Below, one piece after another: positions 15,570-22,664 of a DNA stretch of 22,664 bases. Position 1 is the stretch's first letter; every line of letters begins with the position of its first letter. Both the position numbers and the translations under genes were made by a program. A model generated the notes under the pieces. It did no database searches. It saw nothing but the letters and a program-made list of their open reading frames with translations, and was not told the origin of the DNA. This stretch comes from an uncultured Clostridia bacterium (lineage in GTDB: Bacteria; Bacillota; Clostridia; Christensenellales; Aristaeellaceae): NCBI GenBank assembly GCA_946626395.1, contig CAMOUF010000192.1:1-22664 (forward strand), written 5' to 3'.

Positions 15570-17915
15570 CTACTGATAAATGGATGAGACAGTATCCACT
15601 TCCAGCTGAATCACCCTTAGGTCCCCCTCGGCAAACAGCATGATTTCCTGAGCGGACGGATCGGCGTAGGAACGGACGCTGATGGCCTTATCGGCATTGA
15701 AGAAGCCCTCTACCAGGGAACGGTCGATAAAGATTTCCATGGTGAGCATTCCGTCCTTGAGGGGCACTTCCCCCTCCACCACGGTGGCCTTGGCGTCCTT
15801 TGCCCGGTTTCTGGTAAAGCCGTCCATGGTTCCCTTTTCCGTGTAATAGGTAAAGGTGGTGGCGTTTCTCCGGCCCTGGGATTTACAGGTGAGGCCGAAA
15901 TTCCCCTGATCCTGGGGGGCAAGCACCGCTTTGATATACATTAGATCCCCCTTCACCCGGGAAAGGGCTTCATTGGCTTCGTCCAGGGTCGCGTCTTTCA
16001 GAGACAGCAGCTGCTCATCCAGCAGGCTGTACACCCGCTCATCGGGCGCGATGCACACGCTGCGGCCATCGTCGCTCAGGAAAATATTGCGGGTCAGGCC
16101 CACGGAATGGGCCCATCCGGCCGCGGCCTGTTCCGGGCCGGGGCGCTGATCCTGCATGATGGAGAACATGCACACCCTGCCGGTCACCGGGTCGGTAAAG
16201 ACGCTGGGGCCGGTGAACACATTGCCGCCGTAGTCCAGCAGCTTGGGCAGGGCAAAGTCCGCGTCCGGGGTGAACCGGCCCGTTTCCCTGTCAAAGTCGC
16301 CCAGGAAATAATACACCTTGTTGTCGGCAATGTTGGCGGGGGCGGGGGAAATGAAGAAGGCATAGCGGGTGATGTTGCCCGCTTGATTTTTCAGTGGCAG
16401 CAGGATGGGCAGTTCCCAGCTGGTGCCATACACCACCGACTGGTTTTCCATTTCATAAACGGGGCCCTTGTACCGCCAATCCATGTCGATGCCGCCATTG
16501 GGCAGCACCTCCAGCCGGTCGGTGGTATACAGCAGTGCCGTGCCGCCCCCCGCCTCCGTGCCGGAGCAGACCAGCATGTACCAGGCATCGCCCTCTTTCC
16601 AGATATGGGAATCCCGGAATTCTCCCGCCCTGCCCTGGCCAGGCTGCTGAGCGATGGCCAGTTCATCGCAAATGACCCATTCCGTCAGCTCGGGGTCGTT
16701 CAGATCGGCGGGGTAAGCCGCGCCGATATTCTGGTTGGAAATCAGGCCAGCGTTTCGGAAGCTGTCGTTGCCCGCGGTAAAGAACAGAATGGGCACGCCG
16801 TTTTTGTCCATCGCCGCGCCGCCGGACCACACGCCGTCGGGAACGACGCTGTTTTCCGTTGGCACGATGGCGTCCTGGATCTGCCGCCAGTGCACTGTAT
16901 CCTCGCTGACCAGGTGGCCCCAGGAAATATTCCGCCAATAGGTGCCGATGGCATTGCTCTGGAAGAACAGGTGATACAGGCCGTTGTAATACACCGGCGC
17001 GTGGGGCTCGTTCATCCAGTGCTGGTAAGGCCCGCCGTGATATTGGGTTTTATAAATATCTCCGGTCAGGATATTTTCCAGGCCAATTTCAGCGTAAGGA
17101 ATCGACTGGGGAGCCCTGTCCGCCAGCTCCGCGATTTCCGTTTGGGACAGCGCGGCGCCGTACAGGCAAAGCTCGTCCATAAGCCCTGCGAACATTTGAT
17201 AGTTTCCGGCGGCGATCTTCTCGCCATAAGCGTTTTTGCCAATCAGCAGCGCATCCGTCGCCGCGGGCTCCATCACGGACCCGGGCGGCACAGGCGCGGA
17301 AGCGGCTTTTTCCCCGTTGAGATACAGGGCCATTTCTCCCGCGGCGCCGTCGAACACCGCCGCCACATGGTTCCATTCACCGCGCTGAAGCCGCGCCTCA
17401 TCCGCCCACAGGGTAAACCATTCTTCCCCCGTGCCTGCCTCGAAGCACAGCCGGCCGAACCGCTGATACCCCAGCAGGAAGCCCTGCTTTTCCGGCTTGT
17501 AATACTGGCCGATGATGGCGGTCAGATGGGCGCTTCCGGAAGCGGCGGCGTTGGGATCATCCCATTCAAACCCCCGGGGCGCTACCCACACGCTGATGGT
17601 CAGCGCCGGGCCGGATACGGTGATTTCTTCCGGCGGATAGGCCACGCAGGTGGACGCGCCGTCAAACAGCAGGGAGCCGCCCGCCACGCCGCTTTCCCGC
17701 CACTGTGGATCCATGCTTTCGGTATAGGCGGGGGTCAGGTATTGATATTGGATATTTCCGTCGCTGAGGTGTCCGCTTATGTCGTGGACACTTGCGCCCG
17801 TTCCTTCGTCAAAGGCCAGGTACAGCAGCGCGGAATCCTGGGCCGCCGCTTCCCCACAGGCGGAGGGAAGCAGCAGCGCAAATGCAAGCAGTGCAAGCAA
17901 TAATTGTTTCTTCAT
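15570..17915 (-). CDS. secreted LamG-GH32 fructan-active enzyme
   Basis: A 781-residue exported protein. Signal sequence KKQLLLALLAFALLLPSACG is followed by a LamG/concanavalin-like beta-sandwich at about residues 25-270 (LYLAFDEGTGASVHD, WNHVAAVFDG, LMDELCLYGAALSQTEI). A GH32 five-blade propeller and the usual C-terminal sandwich (MEIFIDRSLVEGFFN) come next. GH32 enzymes hydrolyse fructans or sucrose. The nucleophile motif usually reads WMNDPNG but here is HWMNEPHAP with E303 (GAG, complement of 17007-17009). The RDP motif is RDS (R434), and the acid/base motif appears as WELP (E501). Chemistry or specificity may therefore differ. The ATG at 17915 has AGGAGG upstream. A cysteine near the signal cleavage site is a poor lipobox. 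It is the last gene of the sugar operon. Confidence 0.87.
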   Translation of the reverse strand: MKKQLLLALLAFALLLPSACGEAAAQDSALLYLAFDEGTGASVHDISGHLSDGNIQYQYLTPAYTESMDPQWRESGVAGGSLLFDGASTCVAYPPEEITVSGPALTISVWVAPRGFEWDDPNAAASGSAHLTAIIGQYYKPEKQGFLLGYQRFGRLCFEAGTGEEWFTLWADEARLQRGEWNHVAAVFDGAAGEMALYLNGEKAASAPVPPGSVMEPAATDALLIGKNAYGEKIAAGNYQMFAGLMDELCLYGAALSQTEIAELADRAPQSIPYAEIGLENILTGDIYKTQYHGGPYQHWMNEPHAPVYYNGLYHLFFQSNAIGTYWRNISWGHLVSEDTVHWRQIQDAIVPTENSVVPDGVWSGGAAMDKNGVPILFFTAGNDSFRNAGLISNQNIGAAYPADLNDPELTEWVICDELAIAQQPGQGRAGEFRDSHIWKEGDAWYMLVCSGTEAGGGTALLYTTDRLEVLPNGGIDMDWRYKGPVYEMENQSVVYGTSWELPILLPLKNQAGNITRYAFFISPAPANIADNKVYYFLGDFDRETGRFTPDADFALPKLLDYGGNVFTGPSVFTDPVTGRVCMFSIMQDQRPGPEQAAAGWAHSVGLTRNIFLSDDGRSVCIAPDERVYSLLDEQLLSLKDATLDEANEALSRVKGDLMYIKAVLAPQDQGNFGLTCKSQGRRNATTFTYYTEKGTMDGFTRNRAKDAKATVVEGEVPLKDGMLTMEIFIDRSLVEGFFNADKAISVRSYADPSAQEIMLFAEGDLRVIQLEVDTVSSIYQ

Positions 17916-17958
17916 CTGTTGTTTCCCTCCTGATAAAATCAAATGAAAGCCGGTTTGA

Positions 17959-19428
17959 TTATTTCAAATGATGGGCCTCCACGGATACGGGCAGCGGCGC
18001 GTCGGCGGCGAAGGTGATGCCCTCCGCGTTCAGGGGAGTGGGGATCAGGGATGTGACCACCCGCTCTCCGCCATTGATGAACAGCTCCACGCTTTCCTTA
18101 TCCAGCAGCAGTCGCAAGGTCAGAACGCCATTTTGCACCTCGGCCTTCACATGGCGGGTATGGGCAATATCCCGGTGGGAGCCGCCGTGGCTGCGGTCAA
18201 ACACCAATTCGCCCCGGGCCAGATCGCAGCGGATTTCCACATAATGGCTTTCGTCCTGGGCCACATGCAGGGTGAACCGGCGGCAGGCGCTGTCCTGAGC
18301 GTGCAGGGTCACGGCCAGATCCAGCATTCTGCCCTGGACGCCGGGCAGGGATGCTTCTTCGTATACGCTGACCCGGTCATGGCGCACGGTATCCTGCCAC
18401 AGCCCTTCTATTTCCCGGACAGGACGCTGGCACATCCGCCCATTTTTCAGGAAAACTTCCCGGGGCACGCTCATCTGCGCGTACCAGGGATGGCGGCGGG
18501 GCGCTTCCTTGCAGGTTTCCCAGTTATCCATCCAGCCGATCAGGATGCGCCGCCCGTCGGGGGCCAGGGTGGTTTGGGAGGCATAGAAGGTCAGGCCATG
18601 ATCCACCGGCTGAACGCTCTCCCGTACAAAGCAGTGTTCTTTTTTATCATACCGCCCCAGAATGGCCACGGTGCCGTAGCCCGCGTGAAATTCCTCCCGG
18701 GCGTGCATTTCCTGGGGGCTGACCAGCAGCACCTGCTTGCCGTCCAATTCAAAGAAATCGGGGCATTCCCACATCCGCCCATACTGGTTATCGCTGGCGT
18801 CCAATTCTGTCACGAAGCGCCAGTCCAGCCCGTCGGGGCTTTCCAGCAGCAGGATGGCCCCCTGCCTTTCCTCGTGCCTGTTGGCGGCCACCATGTAATA
18901 CCGGCCGTCTTCCCGCCAGATTTTGGGGTCCCTGAAATCAAAGGCGCTGTACCCTTGGGGCAAATGAGCATGGCGCACCACGGGATTGAGCAGGGATTTT
19001 TCAAAGTCTGTGCCATCTCCCACCGCCACGCACTGGGCCTGGGTTTCCCGGCGGAAGGTGCCCGCGGGCTGCACGCCGGTGTAGCACAAAAGCAATTTGC
19101 CCTCCGGCGTTTCCACGGCGCTGCCGGAAAAGCAGCCGCCCGCGTCCGCCGCAGTGTCCGGGGCCAGGGCGCAGGGCATATACGTCCAATGCAAAAGGTT
19201 TTCGCTCACGGCGTGGCCCCAGTGCATGGGCCCCCATTGCCGGGAAAAAGGATGATACTGATAAAACAGGTGAAACTGTCCCTTGTACCAGCAAAAGCCG
19301 TTGGGGTCGTTCATCCAGCCGACCAGCGGGGTCAGATGGAATAATGGGCGTTCATCTGCCGATACCTTCATCGCCTGCTCCCGCTCAAATTCTCTCACCC
19401 TGTCCAGGGGCGTTGGATTCTTACTCAT
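17959..19428 (-). CDS. cytoplasmic GH32 beta-fructofuranosidase (sucrose-6-phosphate hydrolase type)
   Basis: A 489-residue protein with no signal peptide. All three GH32 catalytic motifs are intact: WMNDPNG with nucleophile D41, FRDP at 165-168, and W-E221-C-P-D as acid/base. The C-terminal beta-sandwich shows LLLDKESVELFINGGERV. It would hydrolyse sucrose, sucrose phosphate or short fructo-oligosaccharides inside the cell. Since the adjacent transporter is an ABC system rather than a PTS, unphosphorylated oligosaccharides are the likelier substrate. ATG 19428 is chosen over the open start at 19443 because AGGAGG lies 6 nt before it. It is separated from the binding-protein gene by a hairpin and from the secreted GH32 gene by 43 nt. 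Confidence 0.93.
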   Translation of the reverse strand: MSKNPTPLDRVREFEREQAMKVSADERPLFHLTPLVGWMNDPNGFCWYKGQFHLFYQYHPFSRQWGPMHWGHAVSENLLHWTYMPCALAPDTAADAGGCFSGSAVETPEGKLLLCYTGVQPAGTFRRETQAQCVAVGDGTDFEKSLLNPVVRHAHLPQGYSAFDFRDPKIWREDGRYYMVAANRHEERQGAILLLESPDGLDWRFVTELDASDNQYGRMWECPDFFELDGKQVLLVSPQEMHAREEFHAGYGTVAILGRYDKKEHCFVRESVQPVDHGLTFYASQTTLAPDGRRILIGWMDNWETCKEAPRRHPWYAQMSVPREVFLKNGRMCQRPVREIEGLWQDTVRHDRVSVYEEASLPGVQGRMLDLAVTLHAQDSACRRFTLHVAQDESHYVEIRCDLARGELVFDRSHGGSHRDIAHTRHVKAEVQNGVLTLRLLLDKESVELFINGGERVVTSLIPTPLNAEGITFAADAPLPVSVEAHHLK

Positions 19429-19453
19429 AGAAACCTCCTGCACGGTATTTTTG

Positions 19454-19485
19454 GAAAACCGGAGACCGGTGAACCGGTCTCCGGT
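19454..19485 (-). terminator. hairpin between binding-protein gene and GH32 gene
   Basis: ACCGGAGACCGGT (19458-19470) and ACCGGTCTCCGGT (19473-19485) are exact reverse complements around GA, followed on the minus strand by TTTTCC. It is a likely partial terminator or mRNA-stabilising stem after the binding-protein gene. A palindromic operator is an alternative reading. Confidence 0.65.
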
Positions 19486-19506
19486 GCGATAGGATATTTT
19501 AGTAAA

Positions 19507-21123
19507 TTACTTCGCGGCCACGTAGCGGTCGTACACGGTCTGGTAGATATCCAGCAGGGTGCTCATGCCGCAGCGTTCCAGGGTGGCCTTGTAAGCTTCC
19601 CATTCGGCGTCAGTGGGGCCGCCGTTCTTGAGCCACAGGGCTTCCTGTTCTTTCACGGCGCTCTCAAAGTCTCCGCGGTAGAAGTCGATGTCGTCCAGTT
19701 CCGCTTCGGTGAACACGCAGTCCTGGGGATAGAAGGAGAAGTCCTTGACGAAGGTGAACCAGTAGTCATAGGTGTCCGCCAGGCGTTCCTGAGCGCGGGC
19801 TTCCATTTCCCAAACATCGTTGTAGTACTGGGAGAGGATCAGCTTCGGGCCGGCCACTTCGCTCTGGCTCTTGAGTTCGCCGGAGGACTTGTTGAACTTG
19901 GCGCGGGCTTCTTCGTCGGTGATGGACTGCCACTGGCCTTTTTCATTCTTTTCGGTGAAGAACACGCCGATGGGGCCGTACTGCAGCTGCATCACGTTTT
20001 CGCCGATGTACCACAGGTCATAGAAGGAAAGCAGCTTGGCGGGGTCTTTGCATTGAGCGGTGATGGACAGCTGGCCAGCGTTGATGGCGCCGCCGGTGCG
20101 CAGGGTGACGTTGCTGGTGCCGTCGGGGCCGTTGAGGATGGGCAGATACACATAGTCAGCGGCGTGCGGGCCCATGATTTCGTTGATTTCCCACCAGGTA
20201 GCCACGCCCACGCGGCCGCTGGTGCACTTGGCGATCAGCTGGTTGGTATCCTGGGAGAACATTTCCAGATCCATCAGGCCGTCGGCATACCAGTTATGGA
20301 AGTAGGTCACGGCAGCGCGGTAATTGTCATCGTCGGAAACGAAGTTGACCACGCCGTCCTTGTTCACGGTCAGGTCCATGCAAACGTCGTTGGGCCAGTT
20401 GGTGAAGCCAAAGCCGGCATAGAACACGTTCTGGCCCCAGCACCATTCGTCAAAACCGGTGCTCATGGGGATGGTGGAGCCCGCTTCGTTGCCGTAGATC
20501 TTGGCGGCCATATCGTTTTCTTTGAAAGCGACCAGCACGTCGTGCAGTTCATCCAGGGTGGTGGGCATGTTCAGGCCCAGGTCATCCAGCCACACCTTGT
20601 TGATCATGGCGAACTGGGGCACGGAGAAGATGGAGTAATCCTTTTCCCGGCCGATACCGGCGGTGCCCATCTGCTCGCCAGCGGGCAGACCGTAGATCTT
20701 GCCGTCGCTCATGGTGATGGCGGCCTTGATTTCGGGATGCGCTTCCAGAATCGCGGCCAGGTGGGGCATCACTTCAGGGGTGATGTAGGGGGTCAGGTCA
20801 ATGAAGGTGCCGGCAGAGCCATAGCGCATCAGGTCGAAGTTGCTGAAGCCGCAGGCTTGGAAGGCGTCGATGGGGTTCTTGCTGGCAGCGTTGCCGCTGA
20901 TACGGGTGCCGACTACTTCGCCCAGGCTGTCAGACCAGGTGTCCCAGGTGATCTTGATGCCCGCCTGCTCCTGCATGGCGTTGAGCACTTCGTTCTTGTC
21001 ATAGCCGCCGGACAGAGCGGAGATGCCGCTCAGGACGTTGAATTCGGTCTGTTCCGCGGAAGCGAAGGAGCTGAGGCTCATCAGCATGATGGCAGCCAGA
21101 ATGAGAGATACGACCTTTTTCAT
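19507..21123 (-). CDS. carbohydrate ABC transporter solute-binding protein (family 1)
   Basis: A 538-residue secreted binding protein for oligosaccharide uptake. Signal peptide MKKVVSLILAAIMLMSLSSF ends near ASAEQ. The mature protein has the family-1 pattern: NVLSGISALSGG, DAFQACGFSNFDLMRYGSAG, DLTPYITPEVMPHL, DGKIYGLPAGE, a hinge-adjacent LDDLGLNMPTTLDELHDVL, then GRVGVATWW. The size and downstream context match the LipO/YtcQ-like proteins that partner LplB/LplC permeases. Unlike most Gram-positive binding proteins, there is no cysteine in the signal region, so no lipobox. AGGAGG precedes the ATG. The preceding 130-nt gap carries a repeat element. No ATPase gene is in the window; a shared ATPase elsewhere is usual for this transporter type. 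Confidence 0.92.
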   Translation of the reverse strand: MKKVVSLILAAIMLMSLSSFASAEQTEFNVLSGISALSGGYDKNEVLNAMQEQAGIKITWDTWSDSLGEVVGTRISGNAASKNPIDAFQACGFSNFDLMRYGSAGTFIDLTPYITPEVMPHLAAILEAHPEIKAAITMSDGKIYGLPAGEQMGTAGIGREKDYSIFSVPQFAMINKVWLDDLGLNMPTTLDELHDVLVAFKENDMAAKIYGNEAGSTIPMSTGFDEWCWGQNVFYAGFGFTNWPNDVCMDLTVNKDGVVNFVSDDDNYRAAVTYFHNWYADGLMDLEMFSQDTNQLIAKCTSGRVGVATWWEINEIMGPHAADYVYLPILNGPDGTSNVTLRTGGAINAGQLSITAQCKDPAKLLSFYDLWYIGENVMQLQYGPIGVFFTEKNEKGQWQSITDEEARAKFNKSSGELKSQSEVAGPKLILSQYYNDVWEMEARAQERLADTYDYWFTFVKDFSFYPQDCVFTEAELDDIDFYRGDFESAVKEQEALWLKNGGPTDAEWEAYKATLERCGMSTLLDIYQTVYDRYVAAK

Positions 21124-21142
21124 GAAAATCCTCCTTTTTGAT

Positions 21143-21225
21143 AGTTGATAATTGCTGAAGCGCCATTGGGCGCTTGGGAACGAGGGGACGAGTTAAGAGT
21201 GAGGAGTTAGGAGTGAGGAGTTAAT
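21143..21225 (+). repeat. composite repeat with heptanucleotide array 4
   Basis: The element begins AGTTGATAATTG (21143-21154), then a perfect 7-bp hairpin AAGCGCC-ATTG-GGCGCTT (21158-21175). It ends with heptads AGTTAAG, AGTGAGG, AGTTAGG, AGTGAGG, AGTTAAT (21191-21225). The first part closely matches 3917-3947 in array 2. It occupies the leader of the binding-protein gene. Confidence 0.8.
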
Positions 21226-21253
21226 AGTTTTCAGTTATTACTGACGAATGACT

Positions 21254-22165
21254 TTAACCCTTCACAGCGCCTGCCATGAGGCCCTTCTCGAAGTACTTCT
21301 GCACGAAGGGATAGGCGATCAGCATGGGCGCGGCCGCCACGATGATGGAAGCGAACTTGATCATTTCGGTCATCTTGTTCAGCTCCGCGTAACCGCCGGA
21401 AATCATGCTGGCCTGGTTGGCCGAAGCGGAGGACTTGATCAGGATATTGCGCAGCACCAGGGGCAGGGGCGCCTGCTCGTTGGTCAGGTAAATCAGGGCG
21501 GTGAACCATTCGTTCCAGTAGGCCACCATGGAGAAGATCACCATGACGGACAGGATGGGCGTGGACAGGGGAATGATCATGGAGAAGAAGATGCGGAAGT
21601 GGGACGCGCCGTCGATGCTGGCGGCTTCCTTCAGCGCGCCGGGAATGCTGTTTTCAAAATAATTCCTGGCGATGATCGCGTTGCTCACCGCCACGCCGCC
21701 GGGCAGGAACATGGCCCAGATGGTCTGCATGATGCCGGTTTTCTGCACGATCAGGTAGGTGGGAATCAGGCCGCCGCCAAAGTACATGGTGATGATGAAG
21801 AAGATGCTGATGACTTTCTTGAAGGGCAGATCCGGAACGCTCAGCGGATAGCCCACCAGGTAAATCAGCGCCACAGAGTAGATGGTGCCCAGGATGGTAT
21901 ACAGGATGCTGTTGCCATAGCCGCGCACGATATTGGGCTCGGCGAACACCGCTTTATAGCCGTCAAACGTAAACTGGCTTGGCACCAGGAACGTTTTTCC
22001 GGCGTATACATCGTAAGGATCGGAAAAGGACGCAACCAGCACGTAATACAGCGGATAGGCAACGATCAAAAGGATGATCAGGGAAAAAACGATCAGGATG
22101 ATATCGCTGGTACGGTCGCTGAGGCCGCCCAGCTCGCCCTGCTTTCTCTTGGAAATAACAGACAT
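21254..22165 (-). CDS. carbohydrate ABC transporter permease (LplC/YtcP type)
   Basis: A 303-residue inner-membrane permease with about six membrane helices (first IILIVFSLIILLIVAYPLYY). The cytoplasmic EAA loop that docks the ATPase is clear: EAASIDGASHFRIFFSMIIP. The N-terminal and C-terminal (FVQKYFEKGLMAGAVKG) sequences are typical of the second permease in LplB-LplC pairs for oligosaccharide import. I chose ATG 22165, preceded by GGGAGGGGG, over the open start at 22318, which would overlap the upstream permease. It lies 19 nt after that permease; the binding-protein gene follows after a 130-nt gap. Confidence 0.93.
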   Translation of the reverse strand: MSVISKRKQGELGGLSDRTSDIILIVFSLIILLIVAYPLYYVLVASFSDPYDVYAGKTFLVPSQFTFDGYKAVFAEPNIVRGYGNSILYTILGTIYSVALIYLVGYPLSVPDLPFKKVISIFFIITMYFGGGLIPTYLIVQKTGIMQTIWAMFLPGGVAVSNAIIARNYFENSIPGALKEAASIDGASHFRIFFSMIIPLSTPILSVMVIFSMVAYWNEWFTALIYLTNEQAPLPLVLRNILIKSSASANQASMISGGYAELNKMTEMIKFASIIVAAAPMLIAYPFVQKYFEKGLMAGAVKG

Positions 22166-22184
22166 ATCTTTTCCCCCTCCCTTC

Positions 22185-22664
22185 TCACACAAAGTTGACG
22201 TCGCCAAACTTCTTGGCAATCTGGTTGACGACCACGAGCAGCACGATGTTGATGGCTGTATTGAACAGGCCCACGGCGGTACCCAGCTCATACCGGGCGC
22301 TGACGATGCCCTGCTCATACACGTAAATGGCGATGATGTCGCTGGTGGCGCGGTTCAGGTCCGTCTGGAGCAGATACGCTTTTTCAAAGCCAACGTTCAT
22401 AATGCCGGAAGCGCTCATGATGAGCTGCAGGATGATCATGGGCAGCAGGCAGGGAATGTCGATGTGCAGAATGCGCTGGAACACGGAAGCGCCGTCCACC
22501 TTGGCCGCTTCATACAGCGAAGCGTCAACGCTGGAAAGGGTGGCCAGGTAGATGATGGTGCCCCAGCCCGCTTCCTGCCAGATGCCGCTGGCCACATAGA
22601 TGGTGCGGAAAGCGCCCGCTTCCGTCAGGAAGTCAATCTGGGTGCCGGCCAGCAAATTGATCAG
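22185..22664 (-). CDS. carbohydrate ABC transporter permease (LplB type), 5' end outside window
   Basis: The C-terminal 159 residues of a permease; the frame stays open to the window edge (reading ...LINLLAGTQIDFL), so the start is missing. The EAA loop EAAKVDGASVFQRILHIDIP and the closing helix (TAINIVLLVVVNQIAKKF) identify it as the first permease of the pair. The TTG that seems to start the frame at 22655 is internal. It should be the first or an early gene of the fructan operon, whose promoter lies beyond the window. Confidence 0.92.
   Translation of the reverse strand: MINLLAGTQIDFLTEAGAFRTIYVASGIWQEAGWGTIIYLATLSSVDASLYEAAKVDGASVFQRILHIDIPCLLPMIILQLIMSASGIMNVGFEKAYLLQTDLNRATSDIIAIYVYEQGIVSARYELGTAVGLFNTAINIVLLVVVNQIAKKFGDVNFV

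Noticed and set aside
16107..19344. Two long plus-strand open frames (598 and 458 codons) opposite the GH32 genes
   Set aside because: Shadows of genes with recognisable GH32 motifs; no protein-like features of their own.

Overview
The window is G+C-rich DNA with dense coding on both strands, Bacillota-type Shine-Dalgarno sites (AGGAGG and close variants) and TATAAT-type promoters. Its genes include a BspA-type leucine-rich-repeat protein, LplB/LplC-type sugar permeases, GH32 enzymes, and an ECF sigma factor paired with a very large membrane partner. Together these suggest a gut or rumen Clostridia-type anaerobe of the Oscillospirales/Christensenellales kind. The taxonomy is inference from gene content and style; no rRNA gene is present.

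Left part (1-7007): a split arginine-biosynthesis locus. argG is followed by a convergent PLP aspartate aminotransferase, a secreted BspA-type LRR protein, a metallophosphoesterase, argH, and a small glutaredoxin-like protein. ArgG and ArgH make arginine from citrulline plus aspartate, and the aminotransferase could supply that aspartate.

Middle part (7009-15376): an intact NADAR-domain gene lies just downstream of a decayed gene that fused an NMN/NaMN-adenylyltransferase-like (NadD-like) domain to a second NADAR domain. Next comes a secreted alpha/beta hydrolase (lipase-3/Mbeg1-like). It overlaps, in the -1 frame, an eight-helix membrane protein resembling YhhN/lysoplasmalogenase. The two look like one protein broken by a single-base change, or a translationally coupled pair, and could act on ether lipids. 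On the minus strand, an ECF sigma factor, an 805-residue membrane partner with a large extracytoplasmic region, and a secreted repeat (propeller-like) protein form a likely signalling unit. An ECF-type promoter lies ahead of the sigma gene.

Right part (15447-22664): a minus-strand fructan/sucrose utilisation operon: two ABC permeases (the first cut by the window edge), a solute-binding protein, a cytoplasmic GH32 beta-fructofuranosidase and a secreted LamG-GH32 enzyme. The secreted enzyme has Glu in place of the usual nucleophile Asp. The operon ends at a perfect 40-bp inverted repeat with a 3-nt loop and a T-tract.

The most unusual non-coding feature is a family of 7-bp intergenic arrays at four loci, with unit consensus NNNNAGG (CAATAGG/CATTAGG and AGTGAGG/AGTTAGG types). 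Two arrays begin on the stop codon of the upstream gene, one forms a long hairpin, and two share an additional flanking module. I saw no tRNA, rRNA, CRISPR array or insertion sequence.
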